Notes: generated by a model not told the origin, from the letters alone. A DNA stretch of 64,000 nucleotides from Sycon ciliatum (GCF_964019385.1 NC_088653.1:11688173-11752172), one strand, 5' to 3'; positions 39,638 to 51,358 are shown, counted from the first letter of the stretch. Made by a program: numbers and translations.

Positions 39638-41277
39638 TTCTTTTGTTTTTTCTGTCACCAATGGAATGTAAATGATGGCCTTCACATCATATCAATTACA
39701 CCGTATCATACGCATTGATGTGCAAGCCTTTTCTTGCAGAAAATGGCACTAGCATGTTCTTCTGCGGGGATACATGTGAGTAGTGGTGGACCGTGGTGAT
39801 ACTTTTTTTTATACGGAGGTCATTCTGTGCATGTTGCTGTAGCAGAATTTCATGACTCTGTCATAAAATTGTCTTGCCTTTCAGATATTTCAGATTTCCC
39901 CACCCTCGATCAGATTTACTTGAGAAATGTAACCAGGTGCGTGTCGCAGATGTTTTTGTTGATTCTGTGTTTATAATGGTTTATAATCATGGGTTATCGT
40001 GATAATAGTCCGCAGTCCAGGGTGCAGAATTGTGACTTTTCGTTCGCCACGAAAGGGTACCAAGGTTTGACATGACCAAATGAAAGAGCAAGAGCAGGGC
40101 TTTCCAGGCATGTGTCTCTTGATTAGCTGTGTTGGGGCTTTGTTGACCAAATCGCGACAATTGTTTTTCTACGCGTTGCCATGGCAACTGGATCATGAAT
40201 TTGAATTTTGAGGCTATTGCAAGCATCATAGCGATGTTTGTGAACTGTATTCGAGCCACAGAGGCTGAGGAGAGCCAGCATGCGAAATTTTACTGAATTT
40301 GGATGAAGTATAGGCATGTAGAGAGGAGAAATAGTACTGCACAGTATGACGCAACACGACACAGTTGTCATGTCATGTACTACCTTGCAGTGTGCACCTA
40401 CAACCACACTATCGCATAACGGATGCGTTCAAGGCAATAATACTAATAATTATATGTTCTAGAATTACATGTGACCACAAAATACACAAAGGAAACCTGA
40501 TGAGGCGAGTTAATTAATTACATGTATAGAGACTGATATGAGGAAACCCGTGCCAAGCACACTGGAGTCGGCCTTAGAAGGAGTGCATTTACTTCAATTG
40601 CAAGTCAACGTAATGGTTTACAGCAATGCAGTGGCTGAAAATGCAGTGTGTGTGTCAGCACCTAAACATAAAGAAATGCGGCATCAAATTTATTTCGAAC
40701 TAGGGAAATAGTTCCGCAAAATATTAGACAATGCTGATAGTTAACCTCTGTGTATATTGCGACCCAAAGACCAGGTATGGTCAAACAAAGGGAATGAACT
40801 ATTTTTAACTGTACTTACGCAGCGGACACGACAACACCAGGGGCATACGAAGGGGTGTTTGGGGTGCCAAAGCACACCCCCCAAAAAACCGAATTCGATC
40901 TTGGTTTGCAGCTCGTTCAAGAAAGAACATAACGCGCGGACCATAACTCTACACATCGCACACTGTAGCCATCCCTGTTTGGACTTACGTGGGTTTTTTT
41001 AAATCTGAAACCAATCTACGCGTTCTTACTTGCACTTGACTATTTCGTCGGATGATTGGCCATTTTGGAATGGTTAGTACGGTACACAGTGCGGCACGTC
41101 ATCCTGATAATGTACATGATCCGCTTTGAATGTCTTGTTTTATGCCGTTATGTTCTCCAGTGAATCTCCACATGTTTCTCCGTAGAGCTGTTGTGTTTAT
41201 GATAACAAAATATACCATGTGACGTTCATCCACTGTCCGTAGACGGCTCAATTTGCCGAAGGCAAAGAGCGGAATAC
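39638..41277. other. No gene recognised
   Basis: 1.6 kb without coherent frames or inverted ends. Short AT-rich patches only. Confidence 0.4.
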
Positions 41278-41535
41278 ACAGACAGAAGAATGAGCAGTTG
41301 CGGTTTCGTAACTCTCAGTTTCACGAACTAAATCGATCATCAGACGAAGATTGATACTGACCCTGCCCTGAGAGTACTGATATATACCATGAATGTGGCA
41401 AGCGCAGCGGACTTAGTATTAGTAGCACTCTCAGGCCCAGGTCAGTATCAATGTTCGTCTGATCGGATTGATTCAGTTCATGAAACTCAGAGTTACGAAA
41501 CAGCAACTGCACGTTCTTCTGTCTGTGTAATAACA
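41278..41535. mobile_element. Foldback element with ~105-bp arms
   Basis: CACAGACAGAAGAA...GCAGTTGC...GTTTCGTAACTCTCAGTTTC on the left is inverted on the right (41535-41424) with scattered changes; the spacer is about 35 bp. Confidence 0.65.
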
Positions 41536-41639
41536 AAATATAATATCGGCCGACATGAAAGGACCACAATGAAGGCATGCTCTTTTGTGTGGGAACGTCG
41601 AGGAAACCACCTTGATCACTATCCTGGCTACGCCCCTGA

Positions 41640-42080
41640 ACACAGTCATCAAGTAGTTCACTGCCTACAGCAGAGAAGAAATCATCCTCCGAGGAATTCG
41701 ATGAGGCAGTGTGGTCTGCAATGTGCGTTTTTTGTCTGCTTGCTACAATCCTAGCGAGAGTATCTGCATAAGTGCATGAATGATAGCAAGACTTATGGTA
41801 GTGTACCTCTCTAGCGATCAGATTCGCTGAACTGATTGCTGCCATAATCCTTTGATCTTGTCGTGTGGCAGCAGCGTTCCGCAATTATTTCTTTTCTGCT
41901 TCCACTGTCACGAGTTGAGATGTCGCCTGCTTGGTTGTACAGCTGGCTTATTTGTTTCAGCGTGCCACAAAACAGGCATATTTTTTCTTCTGGTTCAACA
42001 ACAGGGGCTCGTAGCGATTGATGAGTCCTGTCCATCGAACTGCGGACTCCTCGGACGCTGTGCAGGCTGTCAGAATATTT
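41640..42080 (-). pseudogene. Cys/His coding relic (CxxC ... YHKSCY), transposon-associated
   Basis: The minus frame reads EPEEKICLFCGTLKQISQLY, then after a frameshift near 41885 AAATRQDQRIMAAISSANLI, AREVHYHKSCYHSCTY and ADTLARIVASRQ. CxxCG followed by a helix and VxYHxxCYxxY is a zinc-binding start block I know from many invertebrate transposon-linked proteins. Downstream (41640) the frame runs into CAGGGGCGTAGCCAGG, which looks like a hAT MITE terminus. Confidence 0.5.
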
Positions 42081-42649
42081 GGCACTTGGCATTGTGTGAA
42101 TACACTTCAGAGTTCTATTCGTTTCGGGTTCCGGTACAGAGGAGATAGCACCATGTACCAGGCCGGCCAGCACTCGGCAGGAGCTCATCACTGCAGTTGG
42201 TATTGCCAAAATACGTGAAACCATGGCATAGGCGAGGCACACCCGATCGACCTAGAACCTAAATACTACAGAGTACCGTCCAGGAATACGTTTTTACATC
42301 TGAAGCGCACCACGTGGCACTCCAAGTGTGCGAGATTTCAAATTTGAACTTTTGAGTGGGTTTGATGCATGCTCAAACTTACGCTCCGCGAAACTTGTGC
42401 ATGGATTTGCCCCGAAGAAATTCACCTCTATCGAGAGAGCGCCCCAGATGTAAAAGCAGTTCGCGACTGTTTTGGGTACCTCAAGGGGTCCTCTTTCAGG
42501 CCCCCACATCAAACCTTGGTGCCCCGTCGTGGCGAACGGAATTTTTTTAGGGCTACATTTTGAGCACTTGGACTGCGGACTATAAGGTCATCCTGCATCA
42601 TATTGCACTGAAATCGTAATCCTGTTGATGTCAATACAACTTTTGGAAG
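42081..42649. other. No gene recognised
   Basis: Short frames only, no repeat ends found. Confidence 0.35.
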
Positions 42650-42651
42650 TA

Positions 42652-42836
42652 CAGTCGTCCCTCTCTAATCCGGCACTTTATAATCCAGCACCCTCGATAA
42701 ACCAGCACAATTTTCAGAAGCCAAATGTCCTCTTCATGCACATTGCAGCAGTAAATCAGATTTGTTAATCCAGCACCCTCCCCAATCCAGCAGATTTCCG
42801 TGGCACAAATGGTGCCGGATTATAGAGGGACCACTG
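42652..42836. mobile_element. pogo/Tigger-type MITE with TA target duplication
   Basis: 185 bp. Ends CAGTCGTCCCTCTCTAATCC and (inverse) CAGTGGTCCCTCTATAATCC, flanked by TA on both sides. CAGT...ATCCGGCAC ends and repeated AATCCAGCAC units are typical of pogo-like elements. Confidence 0.82.
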
Positions 42837-43266
42837 TAGTTCAATGACTTCAAACTGGTAGTCCACGATTTTCTAAAACAACACAGCAAAGGAGGAACAA
42901 TAAACATGAATTAAAATGTAAACAAATACATTGCTCAGTCCGACACCTCGTTCCAACAACTACACTGATCCTGAGGATAAAAGGGGCAAGGCTATGGTTG
43001 GAGGTACTGAGAGATAAACAAGGCACTCCATAATAATAAAATCTTACACATCTTTTGGTGAGTATGAATGATATCCAGTCGAACCTCTTTAGGACGAACA
43101 ATAAGGGACCAATGGTATTTATTCAGTGAGTTTGTCTTAACCTATTTTATAACCAGTGAATACAATAATTTCTCCAATAGACATACGAATAGATTTCTTC
43201 TACAGCGAAAGATTCTAAGCCACACCAACTCATTGACTCGTCTCGTATGAAACAAATGAGTCACTA
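42837..43266. other. No gene recognised
   Basis: AT-rich spacer. Confidence 0.35.
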
Positions 43267-43543
43267 GAGAGGTTCTGCAAAACGAAAATGCGTACAAACT
43301 TTCATTCATTGTCATGAAGTGCAAAACTTCGCACGAACTTTCGCAACTTTGGACGCGAAACTTGCAGGGAACGCGAAATGAACTGTTGTAGGACATTTCG
43401 TGAGATCGGGTCATGGCGTACGTGCACTTGCCCGCGCAGACTACGAAAATGTGCAGAACGCAAAGTTCGTGCAAAAATTCGTACACACTTTCGCAAGGAC
43501 TGTCGCGAAACTTCGTTCGAATTTTCGTTTTGCAGAACCTCTC
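43267..43543. mobile_element. mariner-like MITE, 277 bp, TA flanks
   Basis: Ends GAGAGGTTCTGCAAAACGAA and its inverse agree over 24 bp or more, flanked by TA (43265-43266, 43544-43545). The interior is rich in CGAAAC/GTTTCG motifs. Confidence 0.7.
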
Positions 43544-43607
43544 TACTGAACGTTTCTTTAGCAACATGACGGCAACTGAAACAGCAACAGAGAAAGTACG
43601 ATACATG

Positions 43608-44219
43608 TGTCGTGCCGGACATACACAATACCGATCTCAAGGCTACAACATATACATTCGCATTGCCGTAGTAACCCCACCAGGTCATCAACCAATATAG
43701 TTGATCCAAGTATCCATTTAGCCACACACGCTCACCTTGGTCATTCGAATAAGGTTGAGAGTCACTATGATTTCAGCTCGATTCAAGAGTGAAGGTCGAA
43801 GGAAGGTTGGTACTTTTGATCAGAAGCAGCAGGGGTTATATGATAACAAAAAGGATCGAGTTAGACAAAGGAGTAGCAAAGGCGGGAAAACCCAACCAAT
43901 CAGACCATAGAGAGCTTGTTGCTATGCAGAATTGACCAATGGGAGAAGACAAGGAGAAATGCGTATTAATTATGAATTAACTAAACAGCCAGCGTATACG
44001 ATAAGACAGTTAGCAGATACAACATCCCGCGGCCCATGCATTGATAAAAGTGACAAGTAGATACAAAAGACAACTGCCGTACAAACGCGCGCTCATGAGG
44101 GGAACACGTTCACCCAACATGTAAACTAGTACCGGCAGAGTAGTTAGTTCGTCGTACAACCCGGGGAAGTTTGTCGTACAGCCCGGGAGAACCCGTCAGC
44201 TGCTGAGGCCGATATGACA
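43608..44219 (-). repeat. 3' LTR of the gypsy element
   Basis: 612 bp, ends TGTCGTGCCGG and GCCGATATGACA, partner of 51376-51987. Confidence 0.93.
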
Positions 44220-44220
44220 T

Positions 44221-44237
44221 CTCCCCGGCCTTCTGGG
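44221..44237 (-). other. Polypurine tract
   Basis: Minus-strand AGAAGGCCGGGGAG just before the 3' LTR. Confidence 0.6.
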
Positions 44238-44256
44238 AGATTGCGTCCCGCAATCC

Positions 44257-47200
44257 TTAGCCGTACTCCAGTCGTTGGGGTGGTCTCCTTCTTCGAACTG
44301 GACGGTTGACACCAGCCGGTGCTACTGCAGCGTTAGCGGGAAGCAACGGTACTCCTTGAACTGGACGGTTGACATCAGCCGGTGCTACTGCAGCATCAAT
44401 GGGAAGTAGCTCTACTCCTCCAAACTGCTCGTCACGGCCACCTGCTCTTTCCGCATACAACAAGTCTGTGGTATCAGGCGTGTAGGAGCTCGGTTGTGGT
44501 GACGGAGTTCTGATCGGGTTCCTTGTCGGAGATGAATTTGACGCTTCCTCGCGTACAACTGTAGCGAGATGTGTTGGGCGTACACGACACTTCTTCAAGC
44601 GATTCACGTGCACAACTTGACATATAGCTGAGTCTGATCCCATATCACGGACGCGATACACAACATCAGACAACCGGTTCAAAACCTTGAACGGTCCCTT
44701 CCATAATTTCGCCAACTTGGTGCTGGTTCCAACCGGAACAGCAGGTACCAAGAGCCATACCAGACTTCCTTCCGCGAATTCCACCGACACAGCCCTATGA
44801 TCATAGAGATGCGCCTGATGTCGATGCACTGCACCGAGCTTGTGCCTCACAATCGTGTGCACATCCGCCAAACGGGACCGCAATTGACGCACATACGTAG
44901 GTTCATCCAACTGTTCAGCTGGCGGTAAACCATACGCAACATCTTGCGGGAGACAGAACTCTCTGCCGAAGAGGAGATACGCCGGCGTGTACCCTGTGCT
45001 GGCTTGGGTGGTAGCCCGATACGCCATTAATGCTGCGGGTAATTGGACATCCCAATCACGCTGGTCTCTCTGAACATAGTGTGAGAGCAATCGCTCTAAC
45101 GTCTGGTTAAACCTCTCTACCAATCCGTCACCCGACGGATGGTAAGCCGTTGTCCGCGTTTTCTTGATACCAAGCAAGCCGCAAACGTTCTTGAACAGTT
45201 TCGAATCAAAGTTTTCACCTTGATCCGTATGCAAGCTATCCGGTGCTCCAAATCTGGACACGAATTCGCTCACAAATACCGATGCAACAGTCGCTGCATC
45301 CATCCGTTTCAACGGATACGCCTCTACCCACTTCGTGAAGTAGTCCACAACGACCAAAATGTGACGATTTCCACCTGAAGTCTCAGGCAGTCCTGGAATC
45401 AAATCCATAGCCACACGTTCGAAGGGATACCCCGCCCAGGACACCTGTAAGGGTGCCCCTTGTCCTCGACCAACCGGTCGGGAGCGTCGACAACATGACG
45501 TGCACGTGCCGATCCAATCTTCAACGTCACGACTCATTCCATGCCAATAGAACCGAGTGCGAAGCTGGGCAATCGTCCGCTTCATACCCACATGACCAAG
45601 GAAATCGTGATACTCCTTCAAGATTTCAGTCCGCAGATCAACTGGGATCAAAATCTGAAAACGGTTGGGCGCTGAAATCTCAGGCTCAACCCATTCCCTT
45701 CCAATCACTCCGCCCTTCACAGAAAGATGCTGGTGTCCCCGCCAGTACTTCCTCAAAGTCGGACTGATTCCGGTCAAGTCAGCCGACTCGCCGTCATCCA
45801 TTAGCCACTCAAAAAGCTGCCTGAGGTCAGGATCAGCTTGCTGGGCAATCGCCCAGGTCCCATATGTCCAGTCCCTTCGCTGAACCAAGGGTCCAGGAAC
45901 GGTAGGAGCCACTTCTGTAACATTCATCACAGGTTTGGTCTTCTGTCTGGACAAGCCATCTGCGTTCGAATGAGCCTTGCCCTTTCGATATTGCAGATCA
46001 TACTCGAATTGACTTAGGAACTCCAACCACCTGGCGACAATCGGCGCTGGTTCTTTGAAGTTGTCCAAATGCTGCAATGCTTTGTGATCTGAGCGAACCA
46101 AGAAGCGCTTGCCGAGCAGGTAACACCTGAAGTGGTTAAACGCCCAAACTACCCCCAGCAATTCGCTTTTGGTAGAAGCGTACCTGCGTTCCGATGCAGA
46201 TGTCAATCGACTAGCAAAGGCAATGGGTCGTTCGACCCCCTTCTCATCTTGCTGTGACAAAACAGCCCCCAATCCCGTACCACTGGCGTCAACATCCAGA
46301 ATGAACCTCGGGGCATCAGGTCCATATTGTGGATATGCCAGGGTTGGTGAAGAAGTCAACCGACTCTTCAACGTAGCAAATGCCTCTTCACACTCCTCGG
46401 TCCATACGAACGCATGGCCTTGTTTAGTCAACTGAGTGAGGGGTTTAGCAACATCCGAGAAGTTCGGTACGAACCTTCGATAGTAGCCACAGAATCCCAA
46501 AAATGCCCGAATTTCCGCTACATTCGTAGGGTGCTCCCACGTAGCCACGCGGTGAGTCTTTGCCTCATCAGTGCTCACACCCTCTTCCGAGACCACATGG
46601 CCCAGAAAATCCACCCTCGTACGCAGCAAGAAGCATTTGGATGGTTTTAGACGCAACCCTGCGTCCAATAGCCGTTCAAACACCGCCTCGAGCCGCTCTA
46701 AGTGTTCATCAAAAGTCTTTGCAAACACAATCACATCATTGAGATACACGAGGCAAATCTGCCACTGTAGCACACGCAAGACAACACTCATAAGTCTCTG
46801 GAATGAGCTTGGACCGTTACACACACCGAACGGCATGACTGTAAACTGGTAGTGCCCATCTGGAGTGGAGAAACCCGTTTTCTCCTTGTCTTCTTCTGCC
46901 ATAGGCAGCTGATGATAGCCGGAACACAAATCCAAGGTGGAAAAGTACTTCGCGCCACTCAGCGCGTCCAACGTATCATCAATCCGTGGGAGAGGATATG
47001 GATCCCGCTCCGTAACGGCATTCAATTTGCGATAATCAACGCAAAATCGAGTTGAGCCATCCTTCTTCTTAACCAGCACTATTGGCGAAGACCAAGGACT
47101 AGTAGAATCCTCTACTACCCCTTGTTTCTTCATGCCCTTCACTAGTTCACGGGTGGCTTCCCTTGAATTCCAAGGCAATCGCCTAGGAGCCTGGAAGATA

Positions 47201-47535
47201 GGACTTCTTCCCTTGGTGTTAATGTTGTGGTGTTGCACAGTTGTGCGACCCAATTCAGCAGAGTTCATCGCGAATACCATCCGGTAGCGACAGACGAGAT
47301 CACGCAAGCGTGCCAATTCCTCATTCCCAATTGACCCTTGCCCACCAGGCTGAACACGAGACGTCTCCCGGTTCGCCTCCGCTGTGCCCTCACCAGGTTC
47401 ATAACCGAGCTGCAGCTCGTCATCCCCCGACACAGACTTCCCACTCACAGGACCTTCTAGTCCAATGTTGAGCGCCGACCATAAGTCTTCGGAACTTCCC
47501 GAATCCCCGTGGATTCCATTCCTATATGATCGCAA
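44257..47535 (-). CDS. pol: Ty3/gypsy RT-RNase H-integrase frame, altered RT catalytic motif
   Basis: A 1092-codon frame. RT: FCVDYRKLNAVTERDPYPLP, FSTLDLCSGYHQLPM (first Asp), MPFGVCNGPSSFQRLM, and LVYLNDVIVFA, where the usual YLDD is YLND (GAT to AAT at about 46737). RNase H: FILDVDASGTGLGAVLSQQ, RRYASTKSELLGVVWAF, RSDHKALQHL. Integrase zinc finger HDFLGHVGMKRT ... CTSC. Core MDLIPGLPE, LHTDQGENFDSKLF, GDGLVERFNQTLERLL keeps the DDE residues. The C-terminus has two tandem ~20-residue repeats (AAVAPA-VNRPV) and RRRRPPQRLEYG. The loss of one catalytic Asp should abolish polymerisation. Confidence 0.93.
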   Translation of the reverse strand: MRSYRNGIHGDSGSSEDLWSALNIGLEGPVSGKSVSGDDELQLGYEPGEGTAEANRETSRVQPGGQGSIGNEELARLRDLVCRYRMVFAMNSAELGRTTVQHHNINTKGRSPIFQAPRRLPWNSREATRELVKGMKKQGVVEDSTSPWSSPIVLVKKKDGSTRFCVDYRKLNAVTERDPYPLPRIDDTLDALSGAKYFSTLDLCSGYHQLPMAEEDKEKTGFSTPDGHYQFTVMPFGVCNGPSSFQRLMSVVLRVLQWQICLVYLNDVIVFAKTFDEHLERLEAVFERLLDAGLRLKPSKCFLLRTRVDFLGHVVSEEGVSTDEAKTHRVATWEHPTNVAEIRAFLGFCGYYRRFVPNFSDVAKPLTQLTKQGHAFVWTEECEEAFATLKSRLTSSPTLAYPQYGPDAPRFILDVDASGTGLGAVLSQQDEKGVERPIAFASRLTSASERRYASTKSELLGVVWAFNHFRCYLLGKRFLVRSDHKALQHLDNFKEPAPIVARWLEFLSQFEYDLQYRKGKAHSNADGLSRQKTKPVMNVTEVAPTVPGPLVQRRDWTYGTWAIAQQADPDLRQLFEWLMDDGESADLTGISPTLRKYWRGHQHLSVKGGVIGREWVEPEISAPNRFQILIPVDLRTEILKEYHDFLGHVGMKRTIAQLRTRFYWHGMSRDVEDWIGTCTSCCRRSRPVGRGQGAPLQVSWAGYPFERVAMDLIPGLPETSGGNRHILVVVDYFTKWVEAYPLKRMDAATVASVFVSEFVSRFGAPDSLHTDQGENFDSKLFKNVCGLLGIKKTRTTAYHPSGDGLVERFNQTLERLLSHYVQRDQRDWDVQLPAALMAYRATTQASTGYTPAYLLFGREFCLPQDVAYGLPPAEQLDEPTYVRQLRSRLADVHTIVRHKLGAVHRHQAHLYDHRAVSVEFAEGSLVWLLVPAVPVGTSTKLAKLWKGPFKVLNRLSDVVYRVRDMGSDSAICQVVHVNRLKKCRVRPTHLATVVREEASNSSPTRNPIRTPSPQPSSYTPDTTDLLYAERAGGRDEQFGGVELLPIDAAVAPADVNRPVQGVPLLPANAAVAPAGVNRPVRRRRPPQRLEYG

Positions 47536-48192
47536 TCATCCTCGTCTTCGCCCATGACACTCATCACGGCTGAAATAGGTAGCAGCTGTCCCACTCGGGC
47601 ACCTCTTCCTAAAGATACTGACTCCTCTGAGCAGTTCAATACCCGAACGGGTACACCCTCATCTGTTGGACAAACAACCGCTCGTGCCAACAAAACATCC
47701 CCACCATCGATCAGACAGCCGTCTGGTTCGGTGATGCCACATGAAGGAACATCCTCCTTGTTCTCGATAACGGCAGCCACCGTCATTTCACAATATGGAG
47801 GTATGACTACCCTATTCTTCAATCGAAGATTATGGCAGCGTTGTGATGTTCCCACCGTTGAAACTTCAGCCTTATCAGCCTTGAAGTTCAATTTCCCATC
47901 ATTCGACGTGATCTCGCAAGGTATCTGCGATAGTACATCCCTCCCAATCAGGCAATGATACCGCAACCCTCGAATCACCTTCATCTCATGGACACAAATA
48001 GCATCCTGTATTGCCAAACATGCAGCGACCGTGCCACACACATGCAACCTCTGACCATCCGCACCGCAGAAGCCAGTCGACTTCTCTGGTGGTTCCAGGT
48101 CGCCCAACATGTAGCCCAACTGCTGCGAGAGGGTCTCAGAAAGTAGACTTACTGAGGAACCCGTATCTACCAGTAACTCTACTGGCAGCCCA
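47457..48192 (-). pseudogene. Ty3/gypsy aspartic protease and linker, split by a MITE
   Basis: The minus frame enters from the MITE edge as GLPVELLVDTGSSVSLLSET; DTG is the retropepsin active site (about 48161-48153). HCLIGRDVLSQIPCEI follows (the I/L-G-R-D-x-L block). A linker rich in Val and Cys runs to 47457. The frame must shift by one base between about 47500 and 47535 to enter RT; a GGGG run near 47509 is the likely site. Either a programmed shift or a mutation; the family normally fuses protease and RT. Confidence 0.8.
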
Positions 48193-48196
48193 TTAA

Positions 48197-49181
48197 CCCT
48201 TTGTGGGTCTTACTCAATGTATGTAAGGGGTGGTCACGCAAACACGCGTACAAACAACGAGCCATAACTCAAGTTCCGTGAGTTGTAGGTATGGGTAAAC
48301 TATATATTTTCAAAATCTGTATGCCTGGACGCGTCCAGAAAACACAAATATGACTATGTCCAGGCAAGGATATGACCCGTGGTAGCCCTTCAAGTTGAGA
48401 GAAAATACAATTGCGAACAAAAAAGCACAAAAATCACAGCACGAAGTGCATACCAAGTTCGTGATGGAGCTGAAGTCCTATGATAAACAATCAGGTAAGC
48501 GCTACGTCTTGGTGAAGAATATTATGCTCCTAATTCCGTCCTTGAACTCCAATACCTCGCCATCGGCGATGCACCAGCAGCAACAGTTCCACAATATCAC
48601 AATTTTGGTTCGTTCACCTCAGCGCCGCTCGCGTCAGATTCACTCTCGCTCAGATGAGTACTCAGGCGCGATGTCACGCGTGCCGTGATTCTCACGGCCA
48701 GGCGAATCAGCTGATCGCACCTGACAAGTCCTTGTAAGAGTTGCTGTTGCTGTGCTTCCTCGCTGGTTGGTAAATTTGATTTCTTCACTCGGGGACGATT
48801 TATTTGAGCTAGGAGGACTCAACGGAGCTCTCTTTCTCACGACATTACACTGGAAATCCTCCAGGGACATCCAGCCTAGACTGGTGCAGTCAGTGTCCTC
48901 AGAAAGCTTTTCTGACACGGCTTCAAGAGATGCACTCCCATTCTCGAAATGCGCGCATGGCGGATGGTCGTCTTTTCCAATTTCACCAGACTTCAGTCGA
49001 TCGATACTGCAAAAATTTGTATGGTAAGTATGGTTGTTTTTTACACCGTTGGAAAGCCTGGGACCTCAGCTACGAGTGGAGCACCATTTTAGTTTTCTCC
49101 TAGCAACAAAACTCACAGAAAATGCGATTTTACTGTAAGGGTCACATACGACCCTTACGCTTATGTGAGACCCATAAAGGG
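48197..49181. mobile_element. piggyBac-like MITE inserted in the protease, TTAA flanks
   Basis: Ends CCCTTTGTGGGTCTTAC and (inverse) CCCTTTATGGGTCTCAC, flanked by TTAA (48193-48196, 49182-49185). Removing it with one TTAA joins the protease frame exactly (EGRI|NGLPVE). A 9-bp-arm hairpin (GTAAGGGTC) lies at 49135-49158. A minus frame at 48788-48597 ends in an acidic SESESDASG stretch reminiscent of piggyBac N-termini; no DDE domain. Confidence 0.88.
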
Positions 49182-49185
49182 TTAA

Positions 49186-49342
49186 TCCTTCCCTCAATCA
49201 TCATACCTCCGTGGCTTTCTGCTGCCCTGCTCAAGGCAGCGACCACTTCAGAGTCATTCTCTAGAGCATCCGAGACAATCGCCTCAGTTTCTGGACCCAG
49301 CACAGTTTCTTGATCGCAGACGCGGCCCGCCGTCTCGATCAA
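49186..49342 (-). pseudogene. N-terminal part of the protease region, 5' of the MITE
   Basis: The minus frame reads ETVLGPETEAIVSDALEND, SEVVAALSRAAES and GGMMIEGRI up to the TTAA. It overlaps the gag stop in the -1 frame, as usual for gag-pro junctions. Confidence 0.7.
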
Positions 49343-50249
49343 TGCCCGTTTCCCGCCGGTCGGCGAGATTGGTACTCCCTTCCGGGTTTCATCAAGTCTG
49401 GACAGTCAGCTCTTCTGTGTCCCATTCGGCCACAGAACCAGCAAGTCAAACCCCTCGATTGTTCAGGCCTATAGTGGTCAACTCTGTCCACTTGGTCCCC
49501 TCTCCTGAATTGTTGGTTCGGCCTAGGAGGGTGGGCAATCCTGTCCACCTGATCACTAAGCTTCTCCACCAACTTTGCCAACGACTCCAACGTAGGGAGC
49601 TCTGACGGTGCAACCGCAGCCGTCACCAATTGACGTGGTACGCCATACGCATCGTCCATTCGGCCGTGCGTGCCCTCGTTCCCCCACACCCTCTCCAGAT
49701 GGTTAGCCATCTCGATCATTTCCTGCACCGTTCGTGGTGCATTTTCCTGTAAGCGCAATCGCAACCTGTCAGGAGTCATGGAATCAATGAGCTGATCCCG
49801 CACCAACTCTTCTTGTACGTCTCCACCCATGGTCGGGTAAGCCCTGTGTACAAGACTACACAAGTCGTCAGCCAATCGACTGACGTCTTCCTCAGGCTTG
49901 CGCCTTCGCGTTCTAAATTGCGACTTATATTGGCGGGCTGTCTCTGGTGGTGCAAACCTCCTCGACAAGTCCTCTACGACCTGAGGCCACTCCACTCGGC
50001 GGCTTCAGGTACAGTCGCAACAAATTTTTGTGCAGCCCCTCTTAGCCGTACGGCTAAGTATTGAGCCTTTTGCACGTCATTCCACTCGTTCACACGAGCA
50101 CATTGGTTGAAGTACTGCAAGTACTCCACCCAATCCCCCACGCCATTATATGCTTCAGGCATCACTGCCGGCCGTACCACCATCGCCCCACCATTGGCAC
50201 CCCCAACAGCAGCGTTCGCTGCTGCATCCGGAGCCTGATTGTGAGCCAT
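49339..50249 (-). pseudogene. gag: Ty3/gypsy Gag (capsid plus zinc knuckle), 5-bp duplication frameshift
   Basis: Starts MAHNQAPDAAANAAVGG at 50249. The capsid region reads PEAYNGVGDWVEYLQYFNQC, NDVQKAQYLAVRLRGAA, then a tandem copy of AGTGG (plus strand CCACTCCACTC near 49988) shifts the frame at AEW. It resumes with PQVVEDLSRRFAPPE, RKPEEDVSRLADDLCSLV, QLIDSMTPDRLR and the CCHC knuckle CWFCGRMGHRRADC before a stop at 49341-49339. Without the 5 bp the frame would be continuous. Gag forms the particle and binds the RNA. Confidence 0.88.
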
Positions 50250-50638
50250 GATAATCAGAAAATCGAGTGCGTTCGCTCTCAACAGGATATCTTTGTCTTT
50301 TGCAATCGCAAGACTGTGATACCTTTTCCTTGCCCAGTGGCGCCTTATATTCCCCACTTGCTACTTCGTACGGTGTTCCTCCGACCAATGAGAGCTGTTC
50401 AGGTCACACGTACGTACTGCACAGTACATACGTTCGTATGTACTACAGTCGTCATCGGATCACACCATTCGCGTACGGGTCAGCAAAAATCATGGTCAAA
50501 CTGGTCTGTAGTACGGTATGGTGTTCAACCGATCACCAGTCCGCGCCAGTTCAACCTTCCTCATCATCAAACTACAAATCTGTAGTACGATACGGTGTTC
50601 AACCGATGACCAGTCCGCGCGCCAGTCCAACCCGCATG
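50250..50638 (-). other. gypsy leader with a 76-bp tandem duplication
   Basis: CTGTAGTACG-TA-GGTGTTC ... CCAGTCCGCG occurs at about 50502-50550 and again at 50578-50632. No coding function assigned. Confidence 0.55.
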
Positions 50639-51163
50639 CGCGAGAGTGTTGGCAGTTCTGTCAACCATACTGACCAACCACCACAATCTCAATCCCTTGA
50701 CAAGACATGCAGAATCCCTGGATTTCTCTCAAAATCCCTGGATGGCACAAAAACAAGTGAAAAAAAGCTTTTCCCGCCAAAAAAACCTTCGACTCTGCAG
50801 CTGTGCGTACAGCACAGATCGACCCTGTTGCGCCTGTATGTCTGGTATTAGTGCAGTTTGATCAGTCGGCGCCCGCCTGTCACTTTGTCAGTGCAGATCT
50901 TGCACGGTCAGGTCTTCAAAGTGCTGTGCACAGTTCGAAGTGCGAATGAGCACCGTACATACCTTTGAAAAAAGTTCAAAAAACCGGGACATTCGGGGAG
51001 AAACCATGGAGTTTTCAGGAAAATCCTGTATCAGACAAAACTTTGGTTTTCCGGGAGTTTGCTTGAAATCCCCGGGACCCCGGGAGGAGTGTTGATTTTC
51101 CGGGATTTTCCCGGGAAAAACGGGAGGGTTGGCCAGTATGGTCAACACTCTCGCCTAGCCACA
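50639..51163. mobile_element. MITE with GCGAGAGTGTTG ends inside the gypsy leader
   Basis: Left GCGAGAGTGTTG...CATACTGACCAACC and inverse of the right end GCGAGAGTGTTGACCATACTG match apart from a 14-15 bp insertion on the left. Internal AATCCCTGGATTT / CCGGGATTTTCCCGGG blocks are also partly inverted. Confidence 0.55.
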
Positions 51164-51358
51164 TCCTCTCCAAAATAGGCAACTCTGCCTTCAACAAAGA
51201 GCAATCGCTCTACATTACGATCATTGTTGGCTGCCATGCCGTCAAATCATTCGATCTGTTCGGTTTAGACAACAGCCCATCTGACATCAACCCAAACAGT
51301 CCAGCTTGTGGAGGCCTTCCGTAAGCAATCGCCTACAGAAGAACAAAACTTGGATCCT

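Noticed and set aside
48640..48918. piggyBac transposase gene in the 985-bp MITE
   Set aside because: Only an acidic stretch is suggestive; no Asp catalytic block and too little room.
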